64,000 nucleotides of DNA from Cellvibrio fontiphilus_A (lineage in GTDB: Bacteria; Pseudomonadota; Gammaproteobacteria; Pseudomonadales; Cellvibrionaceae), in contig NZ_JBHRTF010000004.1 in the NCBI RefSeq assembly GCF_042646205.1, positions 1,164,626 to 1,228,625 of the forward strand. Direction: 5' to 3'. A program made the position numbers and the translations under genes. Shown piece by piece: positions 17,375-26,550 of this stretch (within the stretch, counting starts at the first letter, position 1; the number at the start of each line of letters is the position of its first letter). The notes below the pieces were generated by a model. That model was not told the origin of the DNA. It worked only from the letters and a program-made list of their open reading frames with translations, and made no database searches.

Positions 17375-17934
17375 TGGCTTCCTGGTTATTCAGAGGGTTG
17401 AGCCAATATCTAAAAAAGGCTCCTCTCGCCCCTGTTTCCTTTCCCCAAGCCGCGGTTTTGGTGCTTATTAGTCGCGGTGACAATCCCTCTATTCTGTTTA
17501 CCAAGCGCGCTGCGCATCTGCGCAACCACCCGGGTGAGGTCTGCTTCCCGGGCGGGATGTGGGAGCCAGGTGATACCAGCCTGCTGATGACAGCCCAGCG
17601 TGAAACTCTGGAAGAAATAGGTTTACCTGCTGGTCAGATTCAATTGCTGGGTTGTTTGCCTCAATGCCATACGCGGGCCGGTACGGCGGTGACCCCGTTT
17701 GTCGCCGCGTTTGATGCAAGCTTCCCTCTACAGCCTTCGCCTCATGAGCTGGATAGCATTTTTATGGTGCCTATTGCCGATTTCAAAAGTTTGCAGGTAC
17801 GAGAGGACTGTTTCGAGCGGCAGGGGCTGCTCCAGCAGGTGCCTGTATATCACTTTCAGGGTTATGAAATTTGGGGGTTCACCGCAGCTGTCACCGCCCA
17901 GTTGTTATTATTGATAGAGCGTACACAGGCTTAA
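17374..17934 (+). CDS. Nudix hydrolase, CoA pyrophosphatase type
   Basis: A 186-residue Nudix enzyme. The Nudix box reads GGMWEPGDTSLLMTAQRETL then EEIG, with the upstream extension RNHPGEVCFPGG typical of the NudL/CoA diphosphatase group, which splits CoA and CoA esters. The start is a GTG overlapping the previous stop. It is the last gene before the fadD promoter region; a link to acyl-CoA turnover is possible but only suggested by position. Confidence 0.85.
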   Translation: MASWLFRGLSQYLKKAPLAPVSFPQAAVLVLISRGDNPSILFTKRAAHLRNHPGEVCFPGGMWEPGDTSLLMTAQRETLEEIGLPAGQIQLLGCLPQCHTRAGTAVTPFVAAFDASFPLQPSPHELDSIFMVPIADFKSLQVREDCFERQGLLQQVPVYHFQGYEIWGFTAAVTAQLLLLIERTQA

Positions 17935-18037
17935 TTGCCCGCATTCTGTCGTAATTGGCTACAATCAGGTAATTAGGTGGGAATATCCTGCTGCCTCGCT
18001 ATTCTACGTTGCACAATAACAAGATGGAGACTGTCAG

Positions 18038-19657
18038 ATGCCGTTGCAATACAACAAAACGCTTGTAGAAGTTTTTGCCGAATCCTGCACAAAATATGCT
18101 GACAAAAAAGCTTTCACATGCATGGGGCACTCGCTGACTTATGCAGATCTTGATCACCTGTCTGGGCAATTTGCCGCTTATTTACAGCAGCAAACTTCTC
18201 TCAGGCCTGGTGATCGAATTGCCATTCAACTGCCCAATATATTGCAATACCCGGTAGCCATATTTGGAGCCTTGCGGGCGGGGATGGTGGTGGTGAATAC
18301 CAACCCTCTTTACACACCACATGAGATCAAGCACCAGCTTAATGATTCGGGAGCAAAAGCCTTGGTGGTGTTGGCAAATATCGCCAAAAATGCAGCCTCA
18401 ATTATTAACGAAACCAGTGTGGAGCAAGTGATAGTGACAGAACTTGCTGATCTGCACCCATTTATCAAACGCACCCTGATAAATGCAGTGGTAAAACATG
18501 TAAAAAAAATGGTGCCGCCATTTTCTTTTCCTAAACAAATTGCATTTAACCGCGCATTGGCTTCGGCTTCTGCTCCTTGGCAAAGCGTTATGCAATCGCC
18601 AGAAGATGTTGCTGTTTTGCAATATACCGGTGGCACTACCGGTGTTGCCAAAGGCGCTATGTTGACCCACCGAAATCTGGTGGCGAACATGGAGCAGCTT
18701 AATGAGCGCATGAAAAATGTGTTCCGCCCCGCGCAAGAGCTGTACGTTGCGCCTTTACCTTTGTACCACATTTATTCTTTTACAATTCACTGTACCTCGG
18801 CGGTGGCTTTGGGTAATCACAGTTTACTTATTCCCAATCCACGCGATATTCCCACTTTTGTCAAAACTTTGCAGGGCGTCCCGTTTACGTTTTTTGTTGG
18901 TTTGAACACTTTGTTCAACGCACTTATGCGCAATCAGGATTTTTGCAATCTGGATTTCAGCAGCCTACGCCTTACTTGTTCGGGTGGTATGGCGCTGACC
19001 GCAGAAACTACTAAACATTGGTTGGAATTAACCAAAGCACCTATCAGTGAAGGTTATGGTTTGACGGAAACCTCACCGGTTGTATCGAATAACCCAATCG
19101 ATCAAGTGCAATTCGGAACTGTGGGTTTGCCCTTGCCTGATACTGAGTGCAAAGTTATTGATGAGCATAACAATAGTTTGCCTACCGGTGAGGCGGGTGA
19201 ATTATGCGTGCGCGGCCCGCAGGTGATGAAAGGGTATTGGCAGCGTGTGGAAGCGACCGCCGAAGTGTTGGATGCCGATGGCTGGTTTAAAACTGGCGAT
19301 ATTGCTGTAATTCAGTCGGATGGATTTATCAAAATTGTTGATCGTAAAAAAGACATGATTAACGTCAGTGGTTTCAAAGTATTTCCTAATGAGGTAGAGG
19401 ACGTATTGAGCAGTCACCCCGATGTTATTGAAGCTGCTGTAGTGGGTGTGTCCGATGGAGAAGGGAGTGAAATTGTTAAAGCTTTTATCGTTACTGCAAA
19501 CGAAAGCCTGACAGTGGAAGAGCTGCGTAAGTTTGCTAAACAAACACTCACCGCTTACAAAGTTCCTCATCAAATTGAATTTCGTAAAGACTTACCGAAA
19601 ACGAATGTGGGAAAAATTTTGAGACGCGAGTTGCGCGACCAAGACATTAAAAAATAA
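18038..19657 (+). CDS. fadD: Long-chain fatty acid-CoA ligase
   Basis: Activates long-chain fatty acids to acyl-CoA using ATP, at the inner face of the membrane. The 539 residues show the AMP-binding motif YTGGTTGVAKGAMLTHRN (about 196-213), GYGLTETSP (about 345-353) and the fatty-acyl-CoA-synthetase signature with KTGD and VDRKKDMI, ending PKTNVGKILRREL. The start follows GATGGAGA. It is followed 45 bases later by the SPFH gene, possibly co-transcribed. Confidence 0.9.
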   Translation: MPLQYNKTLVEVFAESCTKYADKKAFTCMGHSLTYADLDHLSGQFAAYLQQQTSLRPGDRIAIQLPNILQYPVAIFGALRAGMVVVNTNPLYTPHEIKHQLNDSGAKALVVLANIAKNAASIINETSVEQVIVTELADLHPFIKRTLINAVVKHVKKMVPPFSFPKQIAFNRALASASAPWQSVMQSPEDVAVLQYTGGTTGVAKGAMLTHRNLVANMEQLNERMKNVFRPAQELYVAPLPLYHIYSFTIHCTSAVALGNHSLLIPNPRDIPTFVKTLQGVPFTFFVGLNTLFNALMRNQDFCNLDFSSLRLTCSGGMALTAETTKHWLELTKAPISEGYGLTETSPVVSNNPIDQVQFGTVGLPLPDTECKVIDEHNNSLPTGEAGELCVRGPQVMKGYWQRVEATAEVLDADGWFKTGDIAVIQSDGFIKIVDRKKDMINVSGFKVFPNEVEDVLSSHPDVIEAAVVGVSDGEGSEIVKAFIVTANESLTVEELRKFAKQTLTAYKVPHQIEFRKDLPKTNVGKILRRELRDQDIKK

Positions 19658-19702
19658 ATTTTAATTTGACTCTTTGGAATAATAATTAATCAGGAAACTA
19701 TT

Positions 19703-20692
19703 ATGGACTCGCTTTTTTCAATACTCACCAACCCGGCTTTTTGGATTGCGTTGGTGCTACTTTATACACTCAAAAAAGGTATTCATTTTGTGCCGCAAAA
19801 CAGGGGGTATGTCATATACCGCTTTGGTAAATACACCAAAACCCTCGGTTCGGGACTGAATTTTATTGTGCCTTTTGTAGAATCTGTTGAGGCAGATCGC
19901 AATCTTAAAGAGCAAACGTTGGTCATTCCACAGCAGTCCGCTATCACTAAAGACAATATCGCCATCATGATTGATGGTGTACTTTTTATTAAAGTCATAG
20001 ATGCAGCAGCGGCAACCAACAATATCACCGATTACAAATTGGCTTGTACCCAGTTAGCCATGACCTCTATGCGCAATGCGATTGGTTCAATGGAATTGGA
20101 TGACTGCTTTCAAAATCGCTCGGCAATTAACGCCAAAATTCAGGATGCCATGCAGTCAGCAACCCAGCCCTGGGGATTAATCGTATTGCGATTTGAGTTG
20201 TTGGAAATCGCAATTCCGCCGTCGATTAAAGAGGATATGGAAAAACAGATGACTGCAGAGCGCCAGAAGCGTTCGGCAATTCTTACTGCAGAAGGTGAAA
20301 AAATTGCGGCTATTACTACTGCAGAGGGGCAAAAGCAGGCACGTGTGCTGGATGCGGAAGCCGCAAAAGCAGAGCAGGTTCTGGCTGCAGAAGCGAGTAA
20401 AGAAGCCCAAATTTTAGAGGCGACCGGTAAAGCTGAAGCTATACGATTAGTTGCTATTGCGGAAGCAGAAGCCCTGACAACAATTGGTAAATCGGCCGCT
20501 ACCGATGAGGGGCAAAAAGCGATCACCTTGAATTTGGCTCAGGGTGCAATTGCAGCGCACAAAGCCATAGCCCACGAGGGAACTGTCGTTCTTTCCGATG
20601 GTAAAACCAGTGACAATATAGTCAGTACTGTTGCGCAAGCCATGGCGGTTTCGTCGGCCATCAATTTATCGCACAGCCCGCGCAATAGTTAA
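19703..20692 (+). CDS. SPFH/band 7 membrane protein (stomatin/QmcA-like)
   Basis: A 329-residue membrane-anchored SPFH protein that forms oligomeric scaffolds. A short N-terminal membrane segment (about 5-22) is followed by the SPFH domain (FVPQNRGYVIYRFGKY, then NLKEQTLVIPQQ) and a long Ala/Glu-rich coiled coil (about 180-265, repeated EGEKIAAITTAEG-like units). A neighbouring NfeD-like gene starts 11 bases downstream, the usual stomatin/NfeD pairing. It probably organises membrane domains; the exact client is unknown. Confidence 0.88.
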   Translation: MDSLFSILTNPAFWIALVLLYTLKKGIHFVPQNRGYVIYRFGKYTKTLGSGLNFIVPFVESVEADRNLKEQTLVIPQQSAITKDNIAIMIDGVLFIKVIDAAAATNNITDYKLACTQLAMTSMRNAIGSMELDDCFQNRSAINAKIQDAMQSATQPWGLIVLRFELLEIAIPPSIKEDMEKQMTAERQKRSAILTAEGEKIAAITTAEGQKQARVLDAEAAKAEQVLAAEASKEAQILEATGKAEAIRLVAIAEAEALTTIGKSAATDEGQKAITLNLAQGAIAAHKAIAHEGTVVLSDGKTSDNIVSTVAQAMAVSSAINLSHSPRNS

Positions 20693-20703
20693 AGGTGGGA
20701 AAA

Positions 20704-21168
20704 GTGACAAGCATTGTTGATTACTTTATGCAAAATCCTTCGCACCTTTTTTATACCATCACCGGCGTTTGTTTATTGTTAGAGCTGAGTGTGCTGGGAA
20801 TGAGCGGCCCTTTGCTATTTCTATCGCTGGGCTCTTTGCTAACCGGCGTAGCGATTTCTTTGGGCGCAATCAATGGTTGGGAAATGGCGATTTTATCTCT
20901 GGGCTTACTCACTGCTGCGAGCGCATTATTCTTGTGGAAGCCCTTCAAGCGTTTTCAAAATTCAGCAGCGGCGGCTAACAACAGTAGCGATATGATTGGC
21001 CGCATTTTACCGGTCACTCAACAGGTGACCCTTGAGCAGGGCAGTGTTGCCTATTCTGGTATCGAATGGCAGGTACGCCTTAAAGAAAATGGTGAACCTA
21101 TCGAGGCAGGACGGCGGGCGCGAGTCGTTGGAGTTGATGGGTCTCTATTGCTTGTGCAAGCTGAATAG
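20704..21168 (+). CDS. NfeD-like membrane protein
   Basis: The short form of NfeD, partner of the SPFH protein before it. Of 154 residues, the first 85 form three or so membrane helices (FYTITGVCLLLELSVLG, GPLLFLSLGSLLTGV, MAILSLGLLTAASALF) and the C-terminal 55 form an OB-fold domain (IGRILPVTQQ, GSVAYSGIEWQVRL, RARVVGVDGSLLLV). I chose GTG 20704 over GTG 20695 because AAAGGTGGG is then properly spaced. The serine-protease domain of long NfeD proteins is absent. Confidence 0.87.
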   Translation: MTSIVDYFMQNPSHLFYTITGVCLLLELSVLGMSGPLLFLSLGSLLTGVAISLGAINGWEMAILSLGLLTAASALFLWKPFKRFQNSAAAANNSSDMIGRILPVTQQVTLEQGSVAYSGIEWQVRLKENGEPIEAGRRARVVGVDGSLLLVQAE

Positions 21169-21171
21169 CTT

Positions 21172-22311
21172 ATGAAAACGGCGTTGGTTCTTTCGGGTGG
21201 CGGAGCGCGAGCTGCTTATCAAGTGGGTGTGTTGCAAGCTTTGGCGGAAGTGCTGCCCGACGAGCTGGAAAATCCCTTTCCGATTATTTGTGGTACATCA
21301 GCTGGGGCAATTAATGCCCTGGCGATTGCTGCGCACAAAGGCAATTTTAAATCAGCGGTAAATTCGCTGGCCTATGTGTGGCAAAACCTGGACATTGGTC
21401 AGGTATATCTGCACGGCTGGTGGGATTTATTTAAAGGTTTAAGTTTGCTGGGATTGTCGCTGTTTAACGAAGGTATGGGGCGCCGCCGCCCATTATCTTT
21501 GCTGGATAATTCACCGCTATGGAATTTGCTAGGTTCAGTAATTAATTTCGAAAACATTAACCACTCCATCCAAAGTGGAAAGCTACATGCGGTCAGTGTG
21601 TCTGCGATGGGCTACACATCGGGGCACAGTGTGAGTTTTTTTCAGGGGCATCCCGAGTTACAAAGCTGGTCGAGGCATCGTCGCAGTGGCGTAGCCACTG
21701 AGTTGCGTTTAGAGCATTTATTGGCTTCGTCGGCAATTCCAACTGTTTTCCCTGCAGTGCGTATTAACCGCGAATATTTTGGTGATGGCGCTTTGCGCCA
21801 GCTGGCACCGATTAGTCCGGCTCTTCATTTGGGGGCTGAATCACTGTTTGTAGTGGGGGTGAGTGGAAACCGTAGTGCCGCCAAAGCTAATCGCCGTGTT
21901 CCTCATCGCCACTCACCCTCTATGGGCCAGATTGTAGGTCACTTGTTTAACAGTGCGTTTGTGGATGCGTTGGAAGGTGACCTTGAGCATATGCAACGGA
22001 TGAATGAGTTGCTGAACTTGATCCCTGAGGAAGTGCGTGCCCAGCAAGGTATTCAATTGCGCCCGGTAAATAATATGGTGATATCACCTAGTTATCCGAT
22101 TGATGGTATTGCTGGCCGCAATGTGCGTTACCTGCCCAAAAGCCTGCGCTTTTTTATGCGCGCGACTGGTTCGACCGCGAAAGGTGGCGGTGCGACAGCA
22201 GCGAGTTATCTTTTGTTTTCCAAAGAATTTATTAACGAGCTCATGGAACTGGGGCGCGAAGATACCTTGGCCCAAGCCGATAACATTCGCGCATTTTTTG
22301 CAGCCAAATAA
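21172..22311 (+). CDS. Patatin-like phospholipase
   Basis: A 379-residue serine lipid acyl hydrolase of the RssA/patatin family. The oxyanion loop GGGARAAYQ is at 9-17, the nucleophile is S43 in GTSAG, and the dyad aspartate lies in DGALRQ (about 205-210). No signal peptide is visible, so it probably acts on the inner leaflet. It starts 3 bases after the nfeD-like stop, which ties the SPFH, NfeD and patatin genes into one operon and suggests a shared role in membrane upkeep. Confidence 0.9.
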   Translation: MKTALVLSGGGARAAYQVGVLQALAEVLPDELENPFPIICGTSAGAINALAIAAHKGNFKSAVNSLAYVWQNLDIGQVYLHGWWDLFKGLSLLGLSLFNEGMGRRRPLSLLDNSPLWNLLGSVINFENINHSIQSGKLHAVSVSAMGYTSGHSVSFFQGHPELQSWSRHRRSGVATELRLEHLLASSAIPTVFPAVRINREYFGDGALRQLAPISPALHLGAESLFVVGVSGNRSAAKANRRVPHRHSPSMGQIVGHLFNSAFVDALEGDLEHMQRMNELLNLIPEEVRAQQGIQLRPVNNMVISPSYPIDGIAGRNVRYLPKSLRFFMRATGSTAKGGGATAASYLLFSKEFINELMELGREDTLAQADNIRAFFAAK

Positions 22312-22325
22312 ATCATAGGTATAAA

Positions 22326-22356
22326 AAACGCCGCTGATGCGGCGTTTATTTTTTAC
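22326..22356. terminator. Bidirectional terminator after the patatin gene
   Basis: Stem AAACGCCGC / GCGGCGTTT with loop TGAT, A-rich before and T-rich after (ATTTTTT). It serves the convergent patatin and unknown genes. Confidence 0.8.
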
Positions 22357-22370
22357 TGTTTAGGTGATAT

Positions 22371-23072
22371 CTACTGCAGTCCATCAACCAATAGGGAAAT
22401 GGCAGCCATGGCTTCTGGATCTTCTGCTTTAATCTTGTTGGCAATTTGATGCTGGAAGAAGTAGCGGAAACTTTCACTGGCTTGGGCTTCATAAAGTGAA
22501 TCATCACCCGGAAGTACTGGCGTACTCACTACTTTGGCAGGGTCGCTGATCATGGCGTAAACGCTACCGTCATAATGCAGACACCAGCTCACTACTTCAA
22601 CCAAAGCCAGGCGTTTGCTATCGGGTATTGCCAACACGGCGTGTGTGCCAATAGTGTCGGGTAACTCCTGGATAACGTCATCACCGTTTTCACATTCTAC
22701 TTCGTAGTATTCAGCAGCCGTTTCAAGCTCAATCACCTTGTGCATCGGAGCTTCAAAAAACAGTTCATCGATGCCCGGATCGTAGTAACCCTCCCAGTGG
22801 CCATTGAGTGGATCACACAGGTCGGGGCAGGGGACTATGTCATTCAGCCAAGGAACAAGGCCAACTACATCGCCATTGGCACGCAGACCCCAGCAAAGGA
22901 TTTTAAGGCTGTAAAGCTTCTCGGAGCTGGTATCGTTGGAGTAGAGCATTTCAAGCCCGTCCAGTTCAGGAGCCAGGCGGATAAAACGCTCATCGTGAAG
23001 TGCTGAGTAGGTCTTCTTCGTGAAGAGATCAACCACATTATCCATGTTGTGGCCAGTGTGCGAGGTCTTCAT
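22371..23072 (-). CDS. Conserved hypothetical acidic protein
   Basis: I do not recognise this 233-residue protein. It is strongly acidic, has no signal peptide or membrane segment, and contains several Trp/Cys pairs (LCWGLRANG, VSWCLHYDG) that suggest two related subdomains, each with a W-x-L-x-x-x-G pattern. The start at 23072 is favoured over ATG 23045 because AGGGGGTGG lies about 6 bases upstream. It is a single gene between a shared terminator and the divergent pdxB promoter. Confidence 0.7.
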   Translation of the reverse strand: MKTSHTGHNMDNVVDLFTKKTYSALHDERFIRLAPELDGLEMLYSNDTSSEKLYSLKILCWGLRANGDVVGLVPWLNDIVPCPDLCDPLNGHWEGYYDPGIDELFFEAPMHKVIELETAAEYYEVECENGDDVIQELPDTIGTHAVLAIPDSKRLALVEVVSWCLHYDGSVYAMISDPAKVVSTPVLPGDDSLYEAQASESFRYFFQHQIANKIKAEDPEAMAAISLLVDGLQ

Positions 23073-23272
23073 AATACCACCCCCTAAAGTGAGGCGAGCG
23101 CCGCATACAGCGGTGCCCAGACGATGGTTTTAAGGTCACCATCACTATATAAGGTATATGCTAAACCCCCAAATCACAACTGCTATGGGTAAAAATTTTA
23201 TTCCATGCGTTTATGTCAGGCCGATTTTTAAGCTGGTCTATTTTTAACCTTCCGGTTTTTAAGCGAGTTTCC

Positions 23273-24421
23273 ATGAAAATAGTTGCGGACGAAAACATCC
23301 CGCTGATTGAGGCCTTTTTTAATCCACTAGGTTCTGTTACCCGTTTACCTGGGCGCAGTATGACTGCAGCTGATATCAAGGATGCCGATGCCTTGATTGT
23401 TCGTTCAGTTACCAAAGTAAATGCCGATTTGCTTGCGGCCAGTAAAGTCTCCTTTGTTGGCACTTGTACTATCGGTGTGGATCATCTGGATCAAGACTAT
23501 TTCGCGGCACATTCGATTGCCTGGTCCAGTGCCCCCGGTTGTAATACCAATTCGGTTGTTGAATATGTTTATGCCGCCTTGTGTCATTTGAATATCAATT
23601 GGTTGCCTGTGACTTTCGGTATTATCGGCTGCGGTAACGTGGGTGGCCTGCTTTATAAGCGGCTCAAAGCCCAAGGGGTAAAGTTACGTTGTTATGACCC
23701 CAATCTCAGCCTTGCGCAGAATCCGGATTTAACAACTTTGGAGGAGGTGCTGCAGTGCGATGTGATTAGCATGCACACACCACTGGTGACTGATGGGCCT
23801 TATCCGAGCTTTCACTTGTTGGGGCTTGACGAATTGCGTCAGTTAAAACCGGGAGCCGTGTTGATAAATTGTGGGCGCGGACCAGTGATTAATAATCAAG
23901 CGTTGCTTGAAGTTATTGCCGAGCGCGATGATTTGCGTCTGGTGCTCGATGTTTGGGAGCCCGAGCCTGATATATCCCTTGAATTATTGGACCGGGTGCT
24001 ACTAGGCAGCCCTCATATTGCAGGTTACAGCTATGATGGGAAACTCAACGGCACAGAGATGATTTACCAGGCGCTGTGCAAACATATCGATAAAAAACCA
24101 AGCGCATCGCTTTCGCAATTGGTTCCTCCCATGGAAAACAATCTACTGACAGTCGATGAGTCGATTGTTGCAAACGGTGAAGTTTTTCAAATTGCCCAAG
24201 CGCTTATCAAACAAGTTTACGATATAGCCGCAGACGATGCGCGTCTGCGGAGCCTTGCGCAACAGGCTCGCGCAGGTGAGATAAATTTTGCGCAAGGGTT
24301 TGATGGTCTGCGCAAGCATTACCCAAAACGCCGCGAATTTCATAACTATCGAGTATCGCTTCCCGGTTTGGATGATACCGATAAAAATTGGTTAAAAGTC
24401 TTAGGGTTCAACTGTGTTTAA
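23273..24421 (+). CDS. pdxB: Erythronate-4-phosphate dehydrogenase
   Basis: The second step of the DXP-dependent pyridoxal-phosphate pathway: NAD-dependent oxidation of 4-phosphoerythronate. The 382 residues begin MKIVADENIPLIEAFF, as is usual for PdxB, with FVGTCTIGVDHLD, the Rossmann motif GCGNVGG (about 125-131), INCGRGPV, VWEPEP and HIAGYSYDGK, and a C-terminal PdxB dimerisation domain. I chose ATG 23273 rather than the longer frame from 23213 because homologous PdxB proteins start at MKI. Its last 8 bases overlap the next gene. Confidence 0.93.
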   Translation: MKIVADENIPLIEAFFNPLGSVTRLPGRSMTAADIKDADALIVRSVTKVNADLLAASKVSFVGTCTIGVDHLDQDYFAAHSIAWSSAPGCNTNSVVEYVYAALCHLNINWLPVTFGIIGCGNVGGLLYKRLKAQGVKLRCYDPNLSLAQNPDLTTLEEVLQCDVISMHTPLVTDGPYPSFHLLGLDELRQLKPGAVLINCGRGPVINNQALLEVIAERDDLRLVLDVWEPEPDISLELLDRVLLGSPHIAGYSYDGKLNGTEMIYQALCKHIDKKPSASLSQLVPPMENNLLTVDESIVANGEVFQIAQALIKQVYDIAADDARLRSLAQQARAGEINFAQGFDGLRKHYPKRREFHNYRVSLPGLDDTDKNWLKVLGFNCV

Positions 24422-25550
24422 ACTAGGTGTAATTGTTAACCCTTATGCAGGAATAGGCGGTAGCTTGGGGTTAAAAGGGTCGGATGGTGAAGCCATACGC
24501 ACCCAGGCTTTGGCGAGTGGTGCAGAGCAACGCGCGTCACTCCGTATGCAGCGAACGTTGGAAATTATCAACAAACTCGAACAAAAAATTGAAATCATTT
24601 GTTTCGCAGGTGATATGGGGGAGACCGCAGCGAGAAATGCCGGTTTTTCGCCAGTTATTATTGGATCTGCCCAACATAATCCCAGTGAGGCTGAAGATAC
24701 CTGCGCTGCCGCACGCGCACTGCTTGCTGAAAAAGTAGATTTGATTTTATTTGCAGGTGGCGATGGTACGGCACGTTTGATAGCCGATGTGGTAGGCACC
24801 AGCCAACCAGTGTTGGGTGTTCCCTCCGGGGTGAAAATGCACTCTGGTGTTTATGCTATTTCGCCAGAATCTGCAGCTGAAATTGTTAAACAATTACTAA
24901 CAGGAGCGCTAGTGAATGTCGCAGAGTGCGACGTAAAAGATATAGATGAGGATGCGTTTCGCAATGGGCAAGTGCGTGCGCGTTTTTACGGAACCCTTTT
25001 GGTGCCAGAAGATTCCCGGCATTTACAGCAAGTAAAAAATGCGGGCACAGAGCGCGATGAACTGGCGCAGTTGGATATTGCCCAGGAAATGATTGATCAC
25101 CTGCAAACAGATACGCTGTATTTGGTCGGGCCAGGTTCAACAACCCAAGTGTTTTTGCACGCATTAGGTTTGCAGGGAAGTTTGTTGGGTGTAGATATTT
25201 TATTAAATAATGAATTAATTGCGCTGGATGTCGGTGCGCCACAAATAGTGCAGCAGTTGAATAGTTTTTCCGGCCCGGTAAAAATGATAATCACCGCTAT
25301 TGGTGGGCAAGGTCATATTTTAGGGCGGGGCAACCAGCAATTTACTCCGGAGATTGTGCGTCGAATTCGCAAAGAAAATATTTATATCATTGCCGCGCGC
25401 GGAAAAATCCTGGCGCTCGATGGTCGTCCTCTATTAGTTGATTCCAATGACCCGCAGCTGGATAAGGAACTAATTGGCTATTGGCCGGTTATATGTGGCT
25501 ATCGCGACAGAGTTATCTATCCAGTGGGCTACCTACCAGGTGATCATTAA
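24414..25550 (+). CDS. ATP-NAD kinase family protein
   Basis: A 378-residue member of the ATP-NAD/AcoX kinase family, with the diagnostic GGDGTARLI (about 114-122), VPSGVKMHSGVYA and GPGSTT. It is longer than and distinct from the usual NadK, so the acceptor may not be NAD. The start is a GTG overlapping the pdxB stop by 8 bases, and its stop overlaps the next start by one base, so all three genes are one operon. Confidence 0.85.
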   Translation: MFKLGVIVNPYAGIGGSLGLKGSDGEAIRTQALASGAEQRASLRMQRTLEIINKLEQKIEIICFAGDMGETAARNAGFSPVIIGSAQHNPSEAEDTCAAARALLAEKVDLILFAGGDGTARLIADVVGTSQPVLGVPSGVKMHSGVYAISPESAAEIVKQLLTGALVNVAECDVKDIDEDAFRNGQVRARFYGTLLVPEDSRHLQQVKNAGTERDELAQLDIAQEMIDHLQTDTLYLVGPGSTTQVFLHALGLQGSLLGVDILLNNELIALDVGAPQIVQQLNSFSGPVKMIITAIGGQGHILGRGNQQFTPEIVRRIRKENIYIIAARGKILALDGRPLLVDSNDPQLDKELIGYWPVICGYRDRVIYPVGYLPGDH

Positions 25551-26491
25551 TGCAAATTATTGTTGATCATTTAGCGGTTTTGGCTAAAAAAATGGCTGTA
25601 GCACCAAAAGTTGATGATGTCCTTGTTATTGATAGCCAGCGTATATTCCATGGGCGTGGGCGTTGTTTTTCGGGGTTGGAATTCGTCACTGTCGATTATT
25701 ATCAACCGGTAATTCTGATTACACTTTTTGCTGAACCTCCTGTTCAATGGCTTGATAAATTAGTTGCTCACATCAAACCTATATTTGATTCATTGGCGAC
25801 ATGCCTGTTAGTTCAGCGTCGCTATTTGCCGCAGGCGCCCAGTGAGGTTCTTTGGGGAGAATTACCAAAGGAAATCTATGCGCAGCGCGGCAGTAGCCGT
25901 TTTTATTTGCATTTGGCGCAACAGCAAAATACCGGTTTCTTTTTGGATATGGAACCGGGCAGGTTGTGGTTGGAGCAGAATGCGGCGCATCGGCGAGTAT
26001 TAAACCTGTTTGCTTATACCTGTGCGTTTTCAGTAGTAGCGATTGCTGCTGGTGCTGAAAAAGTCGTAAACGTAGATATGAGTCGCCCTGCATTAAACCT
26101 GGGGCGTGCCAATCATCAACTAAATGGCTTGGCAAAAGATAAAAGTGAATTTGTTGCTGAAAATATTCTGAAATCCTGGAGTCGTGTTAAAAAACCTGGT
26201 CCTTATGATTTGGTAGTGATAGATCCGCCGTCTTACCAAAAAGGGAGCTTTGTTGCAGAAAAGGATTATGCAAAGGTGATTCGCCGGCTGCCTGAATTGA
26301 TGCCTGCGGGTGGTTTGGTGCTGGCTTGTTTGAATGCACCCGAATTAAGCGTTGCTTTTTTGCAACAACAATTTAGTGAGCAATGCCCTCAGGCAGAGTT
26401 TGTTGAGCGGTTACAACCTCACGCCGATTTTCCCGATGTGGAGCCGGAGCAGCAGTTGAAACTGTTGGTTTATAAAATTCCCGCCGCTTGA
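25550..26491 (+). CDS. Class I SAM-dependent methyltransferase, RlmI/RlmK-like
   Basis: A 313-residue methyltransferase. It has the SAM-binding motif VLNLFAYTCAFSVVA (about 145-159), an acidic ribose ligand in VVNVDMSRPAL and the catalytic motif DPPSYQKG (about 224-231), the pattern of 23S rRNA cytosine/guanine methyltransferases such as RlmI and RlmK. The N-terminal part (1-100) is not an obvious PUA domain. The target base is unknown. It is the last gene of the pdxB operon. Confidence 0.82.
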   Translation: MQIIVDHLAVLAKKMAVAPKVDDVLVIDSQRIFHGRGRCFSGLEFVTVDYYQPVILITLFAEPPVQWLDKLVAHIKPIFDSLATCLLVQRRYLPQAPSEVLWGELPKEIYAQRGSSRFYLHLAQQQNTGFFLDMEPGRLWLEQNAAHRRVLNLFAYTCAFSVVAIAAGAEKVVNVDMSRPALNLGRANHQLNGLAKDKSEFVAENILKSWSRVKKPGPYDLVVIDPPSYQKGSFVAEKDYAKVIRRLPELMPAGGLVLACLNAPELSVAFLQQQFSEQCPQAEFVERLQPHADFPDVEPEQQLKLLVYKIPAA

Positions 26492-26498
26492 TTCCAGA

Positions 26499-26533
26499 CA
26501 TAAAAAAACCAGCATTGCGCTGGTTTTTTTATG
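26499..26533. terminator. Bidirectional terminator between the methyltransferase gene and alaA
   Basis: A 15-bp perfect stem (CATAAAAAAACCAGC / GCTGGTTTTTTTATG) with a 5-base loop. It lies between convergent genes. Confidence 0.88.
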
Positions 26534-26550
26534 TTCGCATTTTCCATTTT

